Shown here piece by piece: positions 31,157 to 40,267 of a stretch of 64,000 nucleotides of DNA; position 1 is the stretch's first letter; each line of letters opens with the position of its first letter. Both the position numbers and the translations under genes were made by a program. The notes beneath the pieces are model-generated. The model was not told the origin of the DNA and ran no database searches. It saw nothing but the letters and a program-made list of their open reading frames with translations. Location of the stretch: contig NZ_CP117677.1 of NCBI RefSeq assembly GCF_028622835.1, positions 2,218,820-2,282,819 on the forward strand. Reading direction: 5' to 3'. The DNA is from Caloramator sp. mosi_1. Its GTDB lineage: Bacteria > Bacillota > Clostridia > Clostridiales > Caloramatoraceae.

Positions 31157-32338
31157 ATGGGTAGGGATCAAGATTTGTTAAGTGGATATATAGTTGTTGA
31201 ATTAAAATCCTTAAGTATAGAAAAGTTCATAAATATTGCTTATAGCAATGGAATAAGATTATGGGATATTAAAAGAATTGATATTACGACTTCTCTCATC
31301 AAAACCTCTACCAGTGATTTTAAAAATTAAAAAAAGTTGCTAAGGCAACTAACTCTAAAATAAAGATAGTTCAAAAGTCAGGATTAGGTTTTCATTTATA
31401 TAAAATTTTTAAAAGAAGACTTTTTTATAGGAATTGTTGTTTTTATTTTTATTTTATACTATTTATCTAATATAATTTGGATTATTGATATAAAAGGAAA
31501 CAAAAATATATCCAATGATGAAATTATAAAAGTCCTATATAAAAATGGTATAAGAATAGGAGTAATGAAAAACAAATTAAATTTAAATAGGATTGAAGAT
31601 AATATAATAAACGAAATACAACAAATATCATTAATTGCTTTATCTATAGATGGGGTAAAGTTAAACGTAGAAATAGTTGAAAGAACACTACCGCCAGAAA
31701 TAGTAGACACAGAAAATCCAGTAGACATATTGGCCAAAAAAGACGGAATAGTTACAAAAATATTTTGTTATAGAGGAACACCATTAATTAAATCAGGGAA
31801 TATGTTAAAAGGGACAAATATTAATAACTGGAGATATATTTAAAACTAACAGAAATGATAATTCAAAGGAATATGTAAAAACAGTTCATTCATTTGGCAG
31901 TGTTTATGCAAAAGTTTGGTATGAAATAATTGAAGAACAGGAGTTACTAAGTAAAGTAACAGAACGTACTGGGAATTTTGTAATAAATGAATATCTTATT
32001 ATTAATGGGAAGAAGGTATACATAAATAAAAATGATGATAAATTTGAAAATTATGATAAAATAGAAGAGAGAACAAAAATAAACTTATTAGGATATAATT
32101 TACCAATTGAAAAAGTCAAAGAAAAATTATATGAAGTAAAAGTTATAAATTTAAATTATACAATAGATGAAGCAATAAAAATAGCAACAGAGAAGGCAGA
32201 AAAAGAAATGATTAAACAAATTCCAAAAGATGCTATAGTAATTGATAAAAAATATGATAAAATAATAGAAAAAATAAAGTAAAAGTAAGATTTCTTGTAA
32301 TAACAGAAGAAGATATTGCTTACGAACAGCATAGATAG
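31157..32338 (+). CDS. yqfD: Sporulation protein YqfD
   Basis: YqfD (SpoIV-associated, needed for efficient sporulation) is a membrane protein of about 394 aa. An N-terminal soluble domain is followed by a single membrane segment (IGIVVFIFILYYLSNIIWII) and a large extracytoplasmic part with IDIKGNKNISNDEIIKVL, ALSIDGVKLNVEIVERT and DILAKKDGIVTKIFCYRGTP, the typical family core. Breaks near 31297, 31330, 31411, 31825 and 32276 fit missing bases. Start ATG 31157 follows GGAGGGGTAT, 12 bases after yqfC, indicating co-expression. Confidence 0.9.
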
Positions 32339-32352
32339 TTAGGAGGATAATA

Positions 32353-33320
32353 ATGCAAAAAGAATCAAAAATAGTTATTGATAATTTAGATCAAATAGTT
32401 AATCTTTTTGGTAAGTTTGACGAAAATATTAAAATTATTGAACAATGTTTTAATGTCTTCATTGTTAACAGAGATAATGAAATTAAAATTACAGGTTTAG
32501 GACAAGTAGATTTAGCAACAAAGGTTGTACTAAAACTTTTAGATATAGCTAAAAGAAATGAAATTATAACAAAACAAACTGTTAACTATATAATTAGTCT
32601 TGTATTAGAAGATTGTGAAGAAAAAATTGAAAATATTTTAGATGATGTAATAATTACAACAGCAAAAGGAAAGCCAGTTAAATGTAAAACATTAGGTCAA
32701 AAATCTTATATTGAATCAATACGTAAAAATGAAATAGTTTTTGGTATTGGACCAGCAGGTACCGGAAAAACCTATCTTGCAATAGCTATGGCTGTTAAAT
32801 TTTTAAGAGATAAAAAAGTAAGCAGAATAGTACTAACAAGACCAGCCGTAGAAGCAGGAGAAAGACTTGGTTTTTGCCAGGCGATTTACAAGAAAAAATT
32901 AACCCTTATTTAAGACCATTATATGATGCTTTATTTGACATTTTGGGAATAGAAAATTTTAACAAATATATGGAATCAGGTATAATCGAAGTGGCTCCTC
33001 TTGCATATATGAGAGGAAGAACACTTGATGACTGTTTTATAATATTAGATGAAGCCCAGAATACAACACCTGAACAAATGAAAATGTTTTTAACACGCTT
33101 TGGTTATGGGTCAAGAATTGTAGTAACCGGAGATTTAACGCAAATAGATTTAGGACAAGGTAGAATATCTGGCTTAAAGCAAGTTACAAAAATTTTAAAG
33201 AACATTCCTGGTATAGATTTTATATATTTTAATGAAAAAGATGTAGTTAGACATAAATTAGTTTCAGAAATTATAAAAGCATATAATAAATTTGATGAAG
33301 AAAATAATGAAAATAGGTGA
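32353..33320 (+). CDS. phoH: PhoH-like ATPase
   Basis: A P-loop ATPase of the PhoH/YbeZ family, usually next to ybeY and tied to RNA metabolism and rRNA maturation. Walker A is [13 protein letters not shown], Walker [18 protein letters not shown], followed by sensor [11 protein letters not shown]; an N-terminal KH-like region precedes. One missing base near 32873 separates the halves ([20 protein letters not shown] after repair). About 322 aa. Start ATG 32353 behind TTAGGAGG. Confidence 0.95.
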
Positions 33321-33324
33321 TTTT

Positions 33325-35373
33325 ATGAATTACAAAAGAAAGATAATTGAAGAATTAATAAGTGAAAAAATAAAAAATATATTTGTTTTTACAGTTACAT
33401 TTATTATTTTATTTTTTATTAGTTTTATTACTGTTATCCCTAAAAAGTATTCGTTACAAATTGGAGATATCGCTCCAGTAGATATAAAGGCTCCAAGGGA
33501 TTTTGAAGATGATGAAGCAACTCAAGAGAAGATAAATAAAGCTTTAAGTGAAGTATTACCTAAGTACAATAAAGATTTAAATATAGCCAAAAAGTCTATA
33601 GACAACATAAATGAATTAATTAATAATGTTAAATATGAAAAAGAACAAAATATTGATGAGACAACAAAAATAGATAACTTAAAAAAGTTAACTAAAATAA
33701 ACTTAAGTGATGAGGATATTAAGTTATTGCTGACATTAAATGACCAGGAATTAGATAATCTCCAAAAATTTTTAAATGATGTCTTAATAAAGGTTCTTTC
33801 ATTAGATATAAGGGAAAACAATTTGGAAGATGTAAAAAAGCACAGCAAGATTTAGACTTTTATATAAAATCTTCTACATTAAATAAAAATTTAAAAGATT
33901 TATCAAATTCTATAGGAATAGCATCAATAAAACCAAATATGTTTTATGATTATGAAAAAACAGAGGAGCTTAAACAACAAATAAAAAGACAAATTGAACC
34001 AGTTATAATAAAAAGAATCAAAATATAGTATTAAAAGGTGAAGTTATTAATGAACATCATTTGAATTTAATGTCTAAAGCAGGTATATTATCACAAAGTA
34101 GAAAAAATGATTTTATTTTATTTATTGGTGTGACTATATTGATATTGTCTACTTTAGTTTTAATATTATTTTTAATAAAGAATGAAAGTAATATCTACAC
34201 CAATTTAACATTCAATATTATTATATGTATTCTATTAATAATATCTGCTGTTTTAACTTTTGCTTTTAAGATTATATCTGTATATTTTATTCCCTCTTGT
34301 TTTTACCAATATTATCGACTTTGATATTTGGTCCAAAGACAGGACTTATTCTATCATTAATAAATACACTAATAGTTATTATTATTACCAATTTTAATAT
34401 TAATGTTTCGGTTATGTATATAATGAGCTGTATTTTAGGAACCTTTTTACATCTAAGGTTCACGAAAGGAACAATATTTTGTTAAGTGGTTTATATGTGG
34501 GAATAATAAACTTTTTATTAGTATATTCTATAAATATATTGAATAATACAATTTATACACAAGCACTTTATAGTAGCTTTTTGGTATTATTAAATAGTAT
34601 AGTCTCAGCTATATTTGCAATAGGGGTTTTACCTGTTTTTGAACAAATATTTGATACTTTAACTCCGATTAAACTTTTAGAGCTATCGAATCCAAATCAA
34701 ATACTACTTAAAAATTATTATTTGAAGCTCCAGGTACATACCACCATAGTATTTTAGTTGGTAATTTAGCAGAAGCTGCTGCTAATGAAATTGGTGCAAA
34801 TGCATTACTTGCAAGAGTAGGAGCATACTATCACGATATTGGTAAAATAAAAAGACCATATTTTTTAAAGAAAACCAAATTACAAATGATAATCCCCACG
34901 ACAAGGTTACTCCAAAATTAAGTGTATCAATTATAACTTCACATATTAGAGATGGTTTAGAATTAGCTCAAAAATATAAACTGCCTAAAGCAATACAAGA
35001 CATTATAATGCAACATCACGGAACAACACTTGTTAAATATTTTTATGTACAGGCATTAAACGAAGGAGACAATATAGTTGAAGATAATTTTAGATACGAA
35101 GGACCTAAACCAAACTCTAAAGAATCAGCTATTATAATGTTAGCAGATAGTGTAGAAGCAGCAGTAAGAACATTAAATAGTCCTACTATTGAAGATATAA
35201 AAAATATGGTTGAAAAAATAATAAAAGAAAAGCAGTTTGATAATCAATTAAATGATTCACCATTAACTTTTAAAGATATAGAGAAGATTAAAGAAGTATT
35301 TATTAAAGTTTTAATAGGAATTTTTCATACTCGAATCGAATATCCAGAGACAACAAAGGAGGAAATAATATGA
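33325..35373 (+). CDS. pgpH: Membrane HD phosphohydrolase, PgpH-type c-di-AMP phosphodiesterase
   Basis: YqfF/PgpH degrades cyclic di-AMP. The order is the 7TMR-HDED family one: an N-terminal membrane helix ([19 protein letters not shown]), a long extracytoplasmic helical domain, a 7-helix membrane block (from about 34120 to 34640), and a cytoplasmic HD domain with [40 protein letters not shown] and [13 protein letters not shown], which carry the metal His/Asp residues. Breaks near 33838, 34012, 34300, 34465, 34720 and 34863. Length about 684 aa. Start ATG 33325 with AGGTGA upstream, just after the phoH stop; the gene ends overlapping ybeY (ATGA). Confidence 0.92.
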
Positions 35374-35867
35374 TAGAATTTGATAATAGACAAAATAAAA
35401 TTCATTTTACAGATGATATGAAAAAATTAATTAAAAATGCCGTTGAATCTACAATAAGCTACGAAAATTTTAACAAACCATATGAACTTAGCATAATTAT
35501 AACTGATAACTCTGAAATAAAAGAAATAAACAAACAATTTAGAGGTATAGACAAGGAAACAGATGTACTATCTTTTCCTATGTTAGAATTTGATGATGGT
35601 TATTATGAAGATGGTGAAGTTGAAATTGATATTGAAGATATTAATCCAGAGAGTGGAGCGGTTGTATTAGGGGATATGGTTATATCATTAGAAAAAGCAA
35701 AGGAACAATCTATAGAATATGGACATTCTTTTGAACGGGAATTAGCATTTTTAGTAGTACACAGTATGCTTCATTTGTTAGGTTATGATCACGAAGAAGA
35801 TGATGATAGACTAATTATGAGACATAAAGAAGAGGAAATCTTAAATAATTTAGGTCTAATAAGGTAA
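35370..35867 (+). CDS. ybeY: Endoribonuclease YbeY
   Basis: An intact 165-aa metalloprotein for 16S rRNA 3'-end maturation and ribosome quality control. The zinc motif is HSMLHLLGYDHEEDDD (HxxxHxxGYDH), preceded by FRGIDKETDVLSFPM, the conserved substrate loop. The start ATG overlaps the pgpH stop. A variable acidic insert (DDGYYEDGEVEIDIEDI) lies between, as in many clostridial homologues. Confidence 0.97.
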   Translation: MIEFDNRQNKIHFTDDMKKLIKNAVESTISYENFNKPYELSIIITDNSEIKEINKQFRGIDKETDVLSFPMLEFDDGYYEDGEVEIDIEDINPESGAVVLGDMVISLEKAKEQSIEYGHSFERELAFLVVHSMLHLLGYDHEEDDDRLIMRHKEEEILNNLGLIR

Positions 35868-35876
35868 GGTGAAAAT

Positions 35877-36573
35877 ATGAAGTTAAAAAAATATCTGACA
35901 GTTTTAATTATGCTATCGAAGGTATAATATATGCCATAAAAACCCAAAGAAATATGAAAATTCACCTTTTAGCAGCAATAATTGTTCTTTTTTAAGTTTA
36001 TTTTTTGACTTTTCTAAGATAGAAATACTTATTTTGTTTTTTACTATAACACTTGTAATAGTTTTAGAGATGATCAATACAGCTATTGAAGCTACAATAG
36101 ATGTTACCGCTAATTACTACCATCCATTAGCAAAAATTGCTAAAAATGTAGCAGCAGGAGCAGTTTTAATTTCTGCTATTAATGCTGTAATTGTTGGTTA
36201 TTTGTTATTCTTTGATAGGTTAAAACCTATATCAAACACAGTTTTATTTAAAATTAAACAATCTGATATAACAGTGGTTTTTATTTGCTTAATACTTGTC
36301 ATTATAGCAACTGTTATTATTAAGGCTGTTTATGGTGAAGGAACTCCTTTAAAAGGAGGTATGCCAAGTGGACACAGTGCTTTAGCCTTTGCAGCAGCAA
36401 CAGCAATATCATTATTTATTCAAGATTTACTTATTATTACTTTAGTTTATTTTTTAGCATTTCTTGTTGCACAAAGTCGAGTAGAAGGTAAAATACACTC
36501 ACTTTATGAAACTATTGTTGGGGCATTACTCGGAATATTGATAACAATTTTCATTTTTAAATTGTTATCATAA
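35877..36573 (+). CDS. Fusion of DgkA-type lipid kinase and PAP2 phosphatase
   Basis: About 232 aa with two domains. Residues 1-115 are a DgkA/undecaprenol-kinase-like membrane domain (NYAIEGIIYAIKTQRNMKIH, LVIVLEMINTAIEATIDV, AKNVAAGAVLI). Residues 130-232 are a PAP2 phosphatase domain with KAVYGEGTPLKGGMPSGHSA and SRVEGKIHSLYE, carrying the GGxPSGH and SRxxxxxH catalytic motifs (the KxxxxxxRP motif 1 looks reduced). Kinase and phosphatase on one chain could cycle undecaprenol and its phosphate for cell-wall synthesis. Breaks near 35895 and 35990. Start ATG 35877 after GGTGAAA. Confidence 0.87.
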
Positions 36574-36592
36574 AGGGCAATGCCCTTTTATT
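36572..36592 (+). terminator. Hairpin terminator after the DgkA-PAP2 gene
   Basis: AAAGGGC and GCCCTTTT pair around AAT, followed by ATTATT. A weak T-tract suggests partial termination before cdd. Confidence 0.65.
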
Positions 36593-36631
36593 ATTAAAAT
36601 TTAAATAAATAAAAACTTTTTTATAAAACTA

Positions 36632-36659
36632 TTGAATTTTTCATAAAATTATATATAAT
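36632..36659 (+). promoter_or_regulatory. Promoter candidate for cdd-era-recO
   Basis: TTGAAT (36632-36637), 16-bp spacer, TATAAT (36654-36659), between the preceding terminator and the cdd ribosome site GAGGGG. Confidence 0.6.
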
Positions 36660-36694
36660 AATAATTCCTACAGTATTAATAGAGGGGAATAACA

Positions 36695-37105
36695 ATGGAG
36701 TACAAAAACCTAGTTGAAATAGCAAAACAAGCAATGGAGAAGGCTTATGTGCCACATTCAAAGTTTAGAGTAGGAGCAGCATTGCTAACAGATTGCGGAA
36801 AAGTTTTTACAGGTTGTAATATTGAAAACGCTACCTATGGAGCAACAAATTGTGCTGAAAGAACAGCAATATTTAAAGCCGTATCAGAAGGATATAAAAA
36901 TTTTAAGAAAATAGCTATAATTAGTGATAGTTCAAACTATACATATCCTTGCGGTATATGTAGGCAGGTAATAATAGAATTTGGTAAAGATATTGAAGTT
37001 ATCTGTTCAAATAAAAATGGGGAATATAAAGTATATAAAATAACTGAATTATTACCATATGCTTTTACAAGTGATGATATTGAAAGGAGCAATATAAATG
37101 AATAA
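36695..37105 (+). CDS. cdd: Cytidine deaminase
   Basis: An intact 136-aa tetrameric zinc enzyme converting cytidine/deoxycytidine to uridine/deoxyuridine. It has YVPHSKFRVGAALLT, GCNIENATYGATNCAERTA with the zinc Cys and catalytic Glu, and YPCGICRQVIIEF with the other two zinc cysteines. The start ATG at 36695 follows GAGGGG. Its last eight bases overlap the era start, so translation is coupled. Confidence 0.98.
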   Translation: MEYKNLVEIAKQAMEKAYVPHSKFRVGAALLTDCGKVFTGCNIENATYGATNCAERTAIFKAVSEGYKNFKKIAIISDSSNYTYPCGICRQVIIEFGKDIEVICSNKNGEYKVYKITELLPYAFTSDDIERSNINE

Positions 37106-37990
37106 GGAGTTTAAATCAGGTTATGTAACAATAATTGGTAGACCAAATGTAGGTAAATCAACCTTAATTAACGCGATAATGGGTGAAAAACTATTGATTA
37201 CATCAAACAAACCACAAACAACAAGAAATACAATACAGGCAATTTTAACTAAAGAAAATTATCAAATAGTTTTTATGGATACACCAGGCCTTCATAAACC
37301 TAAGCACAAATTAGGTGAATATATGGTTAAAGTAGCACAAAGTACTTTATCTCAAGTAGATGTAATAGTCTTTGTTACAACTCCAGAAGAAGAATTAAAT
37401 TTAGGAGATAAATATATAATTGATCAAATAAAAAATTCAAATTCAAGAAAAATTTTAGCTATTAATAAGGTAGATACAACTAATAAAGAAAAATTGGCAA
37501 AGACAATAGATACATATTACAATTATTTTAAATTTGATGAGGTTGTTCCAATATCAGCTCTAAAACAAAAAATATTGACGAATTAATTAAAGTTATAGTT
37601 AATAACTTACCATATGGACCTAAATATTTTCCAGATGATATGATTACAGATCAACCTGAAAGATTTGTAGTTGCTGAAATAATTAGAGAAAAACTATTAC
37701 ATAATTTACAAGAAGAAGTTCCTCACGGTACAGCTGTTGAAATAGTGACTATGAAGGAAGATAAAGACAAAAATTGTATTGATATAAATGCAACTATTTA
37801 TTGCGAAAAGGATTCACATAAGGCTATAATAATAGGAAAAGGTGGACAAATGTTAAAAAGAATAGGCCAAACAGCAAGAATTGAAATTGAAAGGTTTTTA
37901 GGTTCTAATGTTTATCTTGAACTTTGGGTAAAAGTTAAAAAGGATTGGAGAGACAGTGATTCTATATTAAAAAGTTTAGGATATAAATAA
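37098..37990 (+). CDS. era: GTPase Era
   Basis: Era binds the 3' end of 16S rRNA during 30S assembly. It has the GTPase motifs [18 protein letters not shown] (G1), TTRN (G2), [16 protein letters not shown] (G3), INKVDT (G4) and ISALK (G5). After a missing base near 37567 come [17 protein letters not shown] and the C-terminal KH domain with [14 protein letters not shown]. About 297 aa, normal. The start ATG overlaps the cdd end. Confidence 0.97.
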
Positions 37991-38005
37991 AAAGGAGTGA
38001 TGATT

Positions 38006-38741
38006 TTGTCAATACATAAAGTTCAAGGAGTTGTTTTAAAAACAAGGAACTATAGTGATTATGACAAAATCATCACTATTTTTTCTGATAAATATGGTAA
38101 AATAGATGTCTTATGTAATGGTGCACGAAAAACAAAAAGCAAACTACTCCATTTAACCCAACAGTTTAGTTTTGGCGAATTTATATTAAGTAGAAGTAAA
38201 GATATGTTTGTACTAAATTCTGGTAGTCTCAATAATTCATTTCAAACACTATTAAATGACTATCAAAAGTTAATGTTAGGGACATATTTCTTAGAATTAG
38301 TAGATAAATCAAGTGAAACAGAAAACAAAAATGTCTATATATTAGCACTTTTATTAAAAACATTATATATATTAAATGACGGAACTATAGATAACCATCT
38401 CCTTAAAGTGACCTTTGATTTTAAATTAATTTCTCTTATTGGATATACTCCACAAGTATTAAAATGTATTAAGTGTGGAAGAATACAAATGAATGAGTGT
38501 TTTTTGATGTAACAGAAGGAGGAATAATTTGTAATTCGTGTAATTCTTTAAAAGTAAACAAAATAAATAAAAAGAATTGGAATTATTAATTCAAATAAGG
38601 AATATAAAATTAGAAGATTTGGGTAAAATAAATTATGATAAAGCATCGTTAAATAAAATAGATAATCTTTTAGAACAGTATATAAAATATCAATTATCTA
38701 TTACACTAAATACAGTTAGTTTTATAAAAAATATTTTTTAG
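38006..38741 (+). CDS. recO: DNA repair protein RecO
   Basis: RecO loads RecA on SSB-coated DNA with RecR. The N-terminal OB fold reads KVQGVVLKTRNYSDYDKIITIFS and GKIDVLCNGARKTKSKL. The helical domain follows, then a zinc finger CIKCGR...CNSCN that becomes continuous after a missing T near 38504. Another missing base near 38572. Start TTG 38006 is preferred because AAAGGAG lies eight bases upstream; the ATG at 38000 is too close to it. About 246 aa, ending SFIKNIF. Confidence 0.92.
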
Positions 38742-38752
38742 GAGATGGTTAT

Positions 38753-39255
38753 ATGCAAGATATTACTTTAGAAAAAATTGATATATTAAGACAGCGTGCA
38801 AATGTTAGTTATGCTGAAGCAAAAGAAATACTTCAAAAAATAATGGTAATATAATTGATGCTTTAATAGAATTAGAATCTAAACAAAAACTTTTACACAA
38901 AATGTTGTTGATGTGAGCAACGAACTAACAGAAACTATTAAAGAGATAATTAAAAAGGTAATGTAACAAGAATTAAAGTAAAAAAGATGAGCGAGTTTTA
39001 GTCGATATCCCAGTAAATGCGGGAGTTGCAGCAGGAGCTTTATCATTACTTAATCCATATCTTTTAGTAATTGGAGCTATTGCAGCAATTGCTACTAAAG
39101 TATCTCTTGAAATAGAAAGACCAAATGGTAATGTGGAAGTAATTAATGACATAATAAAAGAAAAATATGATGAAGTTAAGGAAAATGTACAAGAAAAAGT
39201 AAACGACTTAAAGGCTAATACTTCACAAATCAAGTCAGAAGTAGAAGAAAAATAG
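38753..39255 (+). CDS. DUF4342 family protein
   Basis: About 168 aa. The N-terminal 45 residues form a UBA/TS-N-like helical unit (LEKIDILRQRANVSYAEAKE, then NNGNIIDALIELE), as in EF-Ts and NAC. After a lysine-rich linker comes the DUF4342 core (RVLVDIPVNAGVAAGALSLL, NPYLLVIGAIAAIATKVSLE), which includes one hydrophobic segment, then a charged coiled tail. Breaks near 38840, 38895 and 38965. The stop at 39253-39255 follows an A-run; if an A is missing there the tail extends by up to 30 residues. Function is unknown; the family recurs between recO and the CcpN regulator in clostridia. Confidence 0.8.
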
Positions 39256-39285
39256 AGGAATTTGCAAAAGAATTAAATAAAGAAG

Positions 39286-39320
39286 GAATAAGTCAGTTAA
39301 TTCTGACTTATTCAAATTTT
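39286..39320 (+). terminator. Terminator after the DUF4342 gene
   Basis: GAATAAGTCAG pairs perfectly with CTGACTTATTC around TTAATT, followed by AAATTTTG. The next 100 bases are AT-rich with no gene. Confidence 0.75.
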
Positions 39321-39427
39321 GACAAAATATACTATTGCAAAATTTTGTATTAGTGATAAAATATACATAAAAGATAAAAAATACACAAATTCCAGAAATT
39401 AAAAAAGATATAAAATGTACAAAAAAT

Positions 39428-39465
39428 TATTACAATTTGTTGTTTTTATATAAAATGTATTGTAA
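39428..39465. promoter_or_regulatory. Inverted repeat upstream of ccpN, possible operator
   Basis: ATTACAAT (39428-39435) and ATTGTAAT (39458-39465) form an exact 8-bp inverted repeat with centres 30 bases apart. The spacing fits repressor dimers on adjacent turns. Autoregulation by CcpN is a guess; the half-sites do not match a consensus I can confirm. Confidence 0.4.
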
Positions 39466-39470
39466 TTATT

Positions 39471-39530
39471 TCTCTGCATTTATATAATAATATATAATAT
39501 TAGGAGTAATTATGCATATTAAATGCAGAG
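39471..39530 (+). promoter_or_regulatory. 10-bp inverted repeat with enclosed promoter-like box and leader peptide start
   Basis: CTCTGCATTT (39471-39480) and AAATGCAGAG (39521-39530) are exact inverted repeats 40 bases apart. Between them lie TATAAT-like sequences and TAGGAG followed by ATG at 39512. That ATG opens an 11-codon frame, MHIKCREGDYY-stop, which overlaps the ccpN start. In RNA the repeat would pair and cover this ribosome site. Confidence 0.45.
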
Positions 39531-39533
39531 AGG

Positions 39534-40174
39534 GTGATTATTATTAAACTGACAAAGAGACAAGAAGAAATTATTGAATTAGTAAAAGAAATCAACCAAT
39601 TACCAGTGAAAAACTGGCAGAAATGTTGAATGTAACAAGAGCAGCTTTAAGACCTGATCTTGCAATTTTAACAATGACTGGTATACTTGAGGCAAGACCA
39701 AAAGTAGGATATTTATATTCAAAAGAAGTAATAATAGTTTAATATACGAAGCAATAAAAGATATAAAAGTTTCTGAAATAAAATCAAAACCTGCAATTGT
39801 AACAGAAGATACGACAATATATGATGCAATAGTTCAGCTGTTTTTAAACGATGCAGGAACAATTTTTATAGTTAACAATGGTTATTTAACAGGTGCTGTT
39901 TCAAGAAAAGATTTCTTAAAAATAGCTATGGGAAATTCAGATATGCATAAGGTGCCTGTAGGAATTATAATGACACGAATGCCAAATATTATTACAGTTA
40001 CAGATGAAGACCTAGCCTTTGATGCAGCAAAAAATAATAGAGCACGAAGTAGATAGTCTTCCTGTAGTAGAAAAGGTTATACAGGAGGATGGTAAGGAAT
40101 TATATAAGATTACAGGGAAAGTATCAAAAACTAATATTACAAAACTTTTTGTTAAATTAGGGGAAGGAAAATAA
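39534..40174 (+). CDS. ccpN: CcpN-type transcriptional repressor (HTH plus CBS pair)
   Basis: A DeoR/HTH_11-type helix-turn-helix (LTKRQEEIIELVKENQPITS, EKLAEMLNVTRAALRPDLAI, the RPDLAILTM signature of the CcpN/YqzB group), then two CBS motifs (TIYDAIVQLFLNDAGTIFIV, GAVSRKDFLKI) expected to bind an adenine nucleotide. In Bacillus CcpN represses gluconeogenic genes. Breaks near 39593, 39728 and 40035 fit missing bases. The start is uncertain: GTG 39534 directly abuts its own ribosome site (AGAGAGG), ATT 39543 or CTG 39549 have better spacing, and the first residues may be affected by an error. About 214 aa. The gene sits just before ppdK, a plausible target. Confidence 0.85.
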
Positions 40175-40267
40175 AGGGGTTATTATTAGCTGCCGGGACA
40201 TAAATAGTCCCATAGGGTTTGGTAAAAATTATTTAATATAAAGCAACAAAGACAGGGGGTTATCAAC

